A program made the translations under genes and the position numbers. Positions 5,634 through 7,558 of a stretch of 7,558 nt of DNA are shown here, one piece after another. This DNA is from JBEHYA01 sp048498415 (GTDB taxonomy: Bacteria > Pseudomonadota > Alphaproteobacteria > UBA9219 > RGZA01): positions 1 to 7,558 of the forward strand of contig JBEHYA010000094.1 in NCBI GenBank assembly GCA_048498415.1. Direction: 5' to 3'. The first letter of the stretch is position 1, and every line of letters starts with the position of its first letter. The notes beneath the pieces were generated by a model that worked only from the letters and a program-made list of their open reading frames with translations, was not told the DNA's origin and searched no databases.

Positions 5634-6662
5634 ATGACGCTAACTGAACGTATTGCCCGTGCACACGCCCGCCTGGTCAAGTTTGACGAAGCCTTTAATG
5701 CGCGCGCGCTTAAGATTGAAGCGAATGTGCAGCAGGGTTTTAAAAAAGCAGCCACCGCGGTGAGCAAGCCGTTCAAGGCTCTGAGCGGCGCGATTGGGCA
5801 CGCCATTCCTGTCGATACACGTATTAAAGCACGCTGGGTCAGCCGCAAGGCTTACCGTGCGACGCGCGGGTATGTTGTAAAAAATGCGAAGCGGCTGGTG
5901 AATACCATCCGCTCCTACCGCCCCAGCCATGCGGAAATTATTGAGCTCTTTCGCCTTAAAGAAGGCTTTGTGTGGAACGACAGCGATTTTGACGACAATT
6001 ACAAAAAATTTCTACGCGGGGACAAGGAAGAAGTAATTAGGCGATTGCGCCATATTAAAGACCAGCCCAAGCCGGTCGAAACAATTGTTAAAACGATAAA
6101 ACACACAGCAAATATAATGGCCAATTCGCCTCTTCGCGCATGGACGCCCGAAGAAATGCACGCTTGTGGCCATCGCAATAAAGAGCAATCGAATGACGAA
6201 GCATATGCTTCGCCATATATTTATTACGCATATTATCATCCTTCGACGACGACGTCGTATGCCAATGGTTGGCCGTCTAAAGTTAAAAAGGGCAAGCCGC
6301 GCCTTGTGGTCATCATCCATGACGGCTATGACATCTTAAATAAAAACTATTATTTCCCAAAAGCCGGCATGCAAAAGACATCGCCGCGGTTTTTGATGGA
6401 ATTCGACATATACCCAACCGGCGCGTTAGGTGTGCGCACGATCAAAATCAACGGCAAAAAAACACGGCGTAGCCGCAACAAGATTTTTACGGCACTTAAT
6501 TATGGTGGTTTGCTCACGGGTCAGATTTTTACTGATGAACAATACGATCCAAAAGGCGCGCTTAAGGTGGCAAAAGCCCACAATACGGAAAAGCCGGTTG
6601 AGCCGATCCGTTGGAACCGCTTAAAATTGCTCAAAATGCGCTTCGACGAATTCCGCCGTTAA
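5634..6662 (+). CDS. Uncharacterised basic protein between ilvB and ilvN
   Basis: I do not recognise this 342-residue protein. There is no signal peptide or membrane span. The first 100 residues are strongly basic and helical (KKAATAVSKPFKAL, RIKARWVSRKAYRATRGY), suggesting nucleic-acid or membrane-surface contact. A charged helical middle (about 120-160) leads to a Tyr-rich stretch, YASPYIYYAYYHPSTTTSYA (191-210). A more beta-like region with LVVIIHDGYDIL (224-235) and FLMEFDIYPTGALGVRTIKI (253-272) follows, then a basic tail. A possible reading is a basic arm joined to a small folded domain; function is unknown. GC over 6061-6240 is about 44% by hand count, against about 61% in ilvC, which suggests later acquisition. 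It lies on the opposite strand between ilvB and ilvN, and its stop interlocks with that of ilvB within TTAA. The 16-bp palindrome at 6197-6212 lies inside it. Confidence 0.8.
   Translation: MTLTERIARAHARLVKFDEAFNARALKIEANVQQGFKKAATAVSKPFKALSGAIGHAIPVDTRIKARWVSRKAYRATRGYVVKNAKRLVNTIRSYRPSHAEIIELFRLKEGFVWNDSDFDDNYKKFLRGDKEEVIRRLRHIKDQPKPVETIVKTIKHTANIMANSPLRAWTPEEMHACGHRNKEQSNDEAYASPYIYYAYYHPSTTTSYANGWPSKVKKGKPRLVVIIHDGYDILNKNYYFPKAGMQKTSPRFLMEFDIYPTGALGVRTIKINGKKTRRSRNKIFTALNYGGLLTGQIFTDEQYDPKGALKVAKAHNTEKPVEPIRWNRLKLLKMRFDEFRR
6197..6212. repeat. Perfect 16-bp palindrome inside the 342-residue gene
   Basis: CGAAGCATATGCTTCG reads the same on both strands. It lies in the AT-rich middle of the gene, within the codons for DEAYASP. 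A shorter palindrome, ACGACGTCGT, follows at 6249-6258. Coding constraint does not require either. They could be protein-binding sites or chance. Confidence 0.45.
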
Positions 6663-7528
6663 ACCAGCACTAAACCTGAATCCGGGGTGGCGCCTGCAAT
6701 GGCTTCGCCATCGGCGAAGATCATTTCGTGGTGGCCGCGGCCGGATGGGATCATGGGGAAGCAGTTTTCTTTTTCGTCTACGCAGACATCGACGATTGTG
6801 GGCTTATCCGTCTTCAACATTTCCTTGATGACGCCATCGAGGTCGCCCGGTTTTTCCGCGCGAAGGCCAATGCCGCCGAAGGCTTCCGCCAGTTTCACGA
6901 AATCGGGCAGCGCGGCGGTATAGCTTTGCGAATAACGGCCGCCATGGATGAGTTCCTGCCATTGGCGCACCATGCCCATCCACTGATTGTTCAGAATAAA
7001 GACTTTGACGGGCAGGTTGTGCTGCACGGCGGTGCTCATTTCCTGAATGTTCATTAAAATCGAGGCTTCGCCGGCCACATCGATGACCAGCTTGCCGGGA
7101 TGGGCGATCTGCGTGCCGATGGCGGCGGGAAGGCCGTAGCCCATGGTGCCGAGACCACCCGAAGTCATCCAGTGATTTGGCTTTTCGAACGGCAGGAACT
7201 GCGCCGCCCACATCTGGTGCTGGCCAACTTCAGTGGTGAAATAGGCATCCATACCCTTGGTGAGTTCGGCCAAACGCTGCAGCGCGTATTGCGGTTTGAT
7301 GATGGTGCTGGAATTCTTGTAGCTGAGGCACTTCTTGGCGCGCCACTGGTTGATCTGCGCCCACCAATTATTGAGCGCTTCCTTGTTCGGGGCGTGGCGT
7401 TTTTCTTCCCACTCCTTGATCATCTGTTCGATGATGGTGCCGGCATCGCCGATGATGGGAATATCCACGATCACGGTTTTGTTGATCGAGCTGGCGTCGA
7501 TATCGACATGAATCTTTTTTGCCGCGGG
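6659..7528 (-). CDS. ilvB: Acetolactate synthase large subunit, 3' part
   Basis: ThDP-dependent catalytic subunit that condenses pyruvate with pyruvate or 2-oxobutyrate, the first common step of branched-chain amino acid synthesis. Only the C-terminal half is present, 289 codons starting in PAAKKIHVDIDASSINKTV, the end of the central domain. The ThDP domain follows: GQHQMWAAQF, then TSGGLGTMGYGLPAAIG, then the metal/diphosphate motif AGEASILMN...LNN, where the usual GDG is GEA. Next come MGMVRQWQEL, with the Trp known as a herbicide contact in this family, and the C-terminus CFPMIPSGRGHHEMI. A GTG at 7472-7474 is in frame but is not the true start, because homologous sequence continues upstream of it. 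Beyond 7528 the frame meets TAG (7529-7531) and homology ends, so the gene is broken, chimeric or misassembled at the window edge. ilvN is not adjacent as it normally would be. Confidence 0.92.
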   Translation of the reverse strand, partial: PAAKKIHVDIDASSINKTVIVDIPIIGDAGTIIEQMIKEWEEKRHAPNKEALNNWWAQINQWRAKKCLSYKNSSTIIKPQYALQRLAELTKGMDAYFTTEVGQHQMWAAQFLPFEKPNHWMTSGGLGTMGYGLPAAIGTQIAHPGKLVIDVAGEASILMNIQEMSTAVQHNLPVKVFILNNQWMGMVRQWQELIHGGRYSQSYTAALPDFVKLAEAFGGIGLRAEKPGDLDGVIKEMLKTDKPTIVDVCVDEKENCFPMIPSGRGHHEMIFADGEAIAGATPDSGLVLV

Positions 7529-7558
7529 CTACGGCGATTGCGACGGCAAGCCGAACAA
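7529..7558. other. Segment not continuing ilvB; possible junction
   Basis: Where ilvB should read a DDR-x-TG-type segment, none of the three minus-strand frames does, and the ilvB frame has TAG at 7529-7531. On the plus strand, 7521-7556 reads without a stop as AAGYGDCDGKPN, which looks like natural protein sequence of a Gly/Cys/Asp-rich repeat type. The shared GCCGCGGGC at 7521-7529 would be the crossover. A chimeric assembly end is the simplest reading. Confidence 0.4.

Noticed and set aside
7064..7072. IlvB GDG motif replaced by GEA as evidence of an inactive enzyme
   Set aside because: Glu can still coordinate the metal and the motif varies in this family; the other ThDP-binding and C-terminal motifs are intact. 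Too weak to claim loss of function.

Overview
The window looks like chromosomal DNA of a Gram-negative proteobacterium. An alphaproteobacterium is most likely, judging from the style of the acetohydroxyacid synthase C-terminus (CFPMIPSG...H.EM), the FSGRGYNIESL small subunit and a solitary BioY. No genus can be named. Most of the window is GC-rich: a hand count over 4321-4500 gives about 61% GC.

Layout. (1) 4-2172, minus: a complete TonB-dependent outer-membrane receptor. (2) 2173-2494: a 322-nt divergent control region rich in short palindromes. (3) 2495-3049, plus: bioY, the biotin uptake membrane protein. (4) 3050-3261: a pair of inverted hairpin repeats, then an 11-bp stem that buries the ribosome binding site of the next gene. 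(5) 3262-3726, plus: an unrecognised 154-residue protein. (6) 3727-3905: four more hairpin units in a nested inverted arrangement. (7) 3906-4925, minus: ilvC; 4970-5494, minus: ilvN. (8) 5634-6662, plus: an unrecognised basic protein of 342 residues, locally AT-richer. (9) 6659 to about 7528, minus: the 3' half of ilvB. Its reading frame breaks about 30 nt before the window ends.

How the genes work together. IlvB (catalytic) and IlvN (regulatory) form acetohydroxyacid synthase. IlvC reduces and isomerises its product in valine, leucine and isoleucine synthesis. These genes are normally contiguous as ilvBNC; here an opposite-strand gene of lower GC separates ilvB from ilvN. The receptor and BioY share one intergenic region, so coupled uptake of one substrate, possibly biotin, across both membranes is a reasonable but unproven idea.

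Most notable signals. Hairpin repeats whose stem positions vary in a compensatory way between copies. The unknown gene wedged between ilvB and ilvN, with its stop codon interlocked with that of ilvB. A U-rich hairpin over the Shine-Dalgarno of the 154-residue protein. GCGTA/TACGC palindromes between the receptor and bioY. No complete new defence or mobile system is visible.
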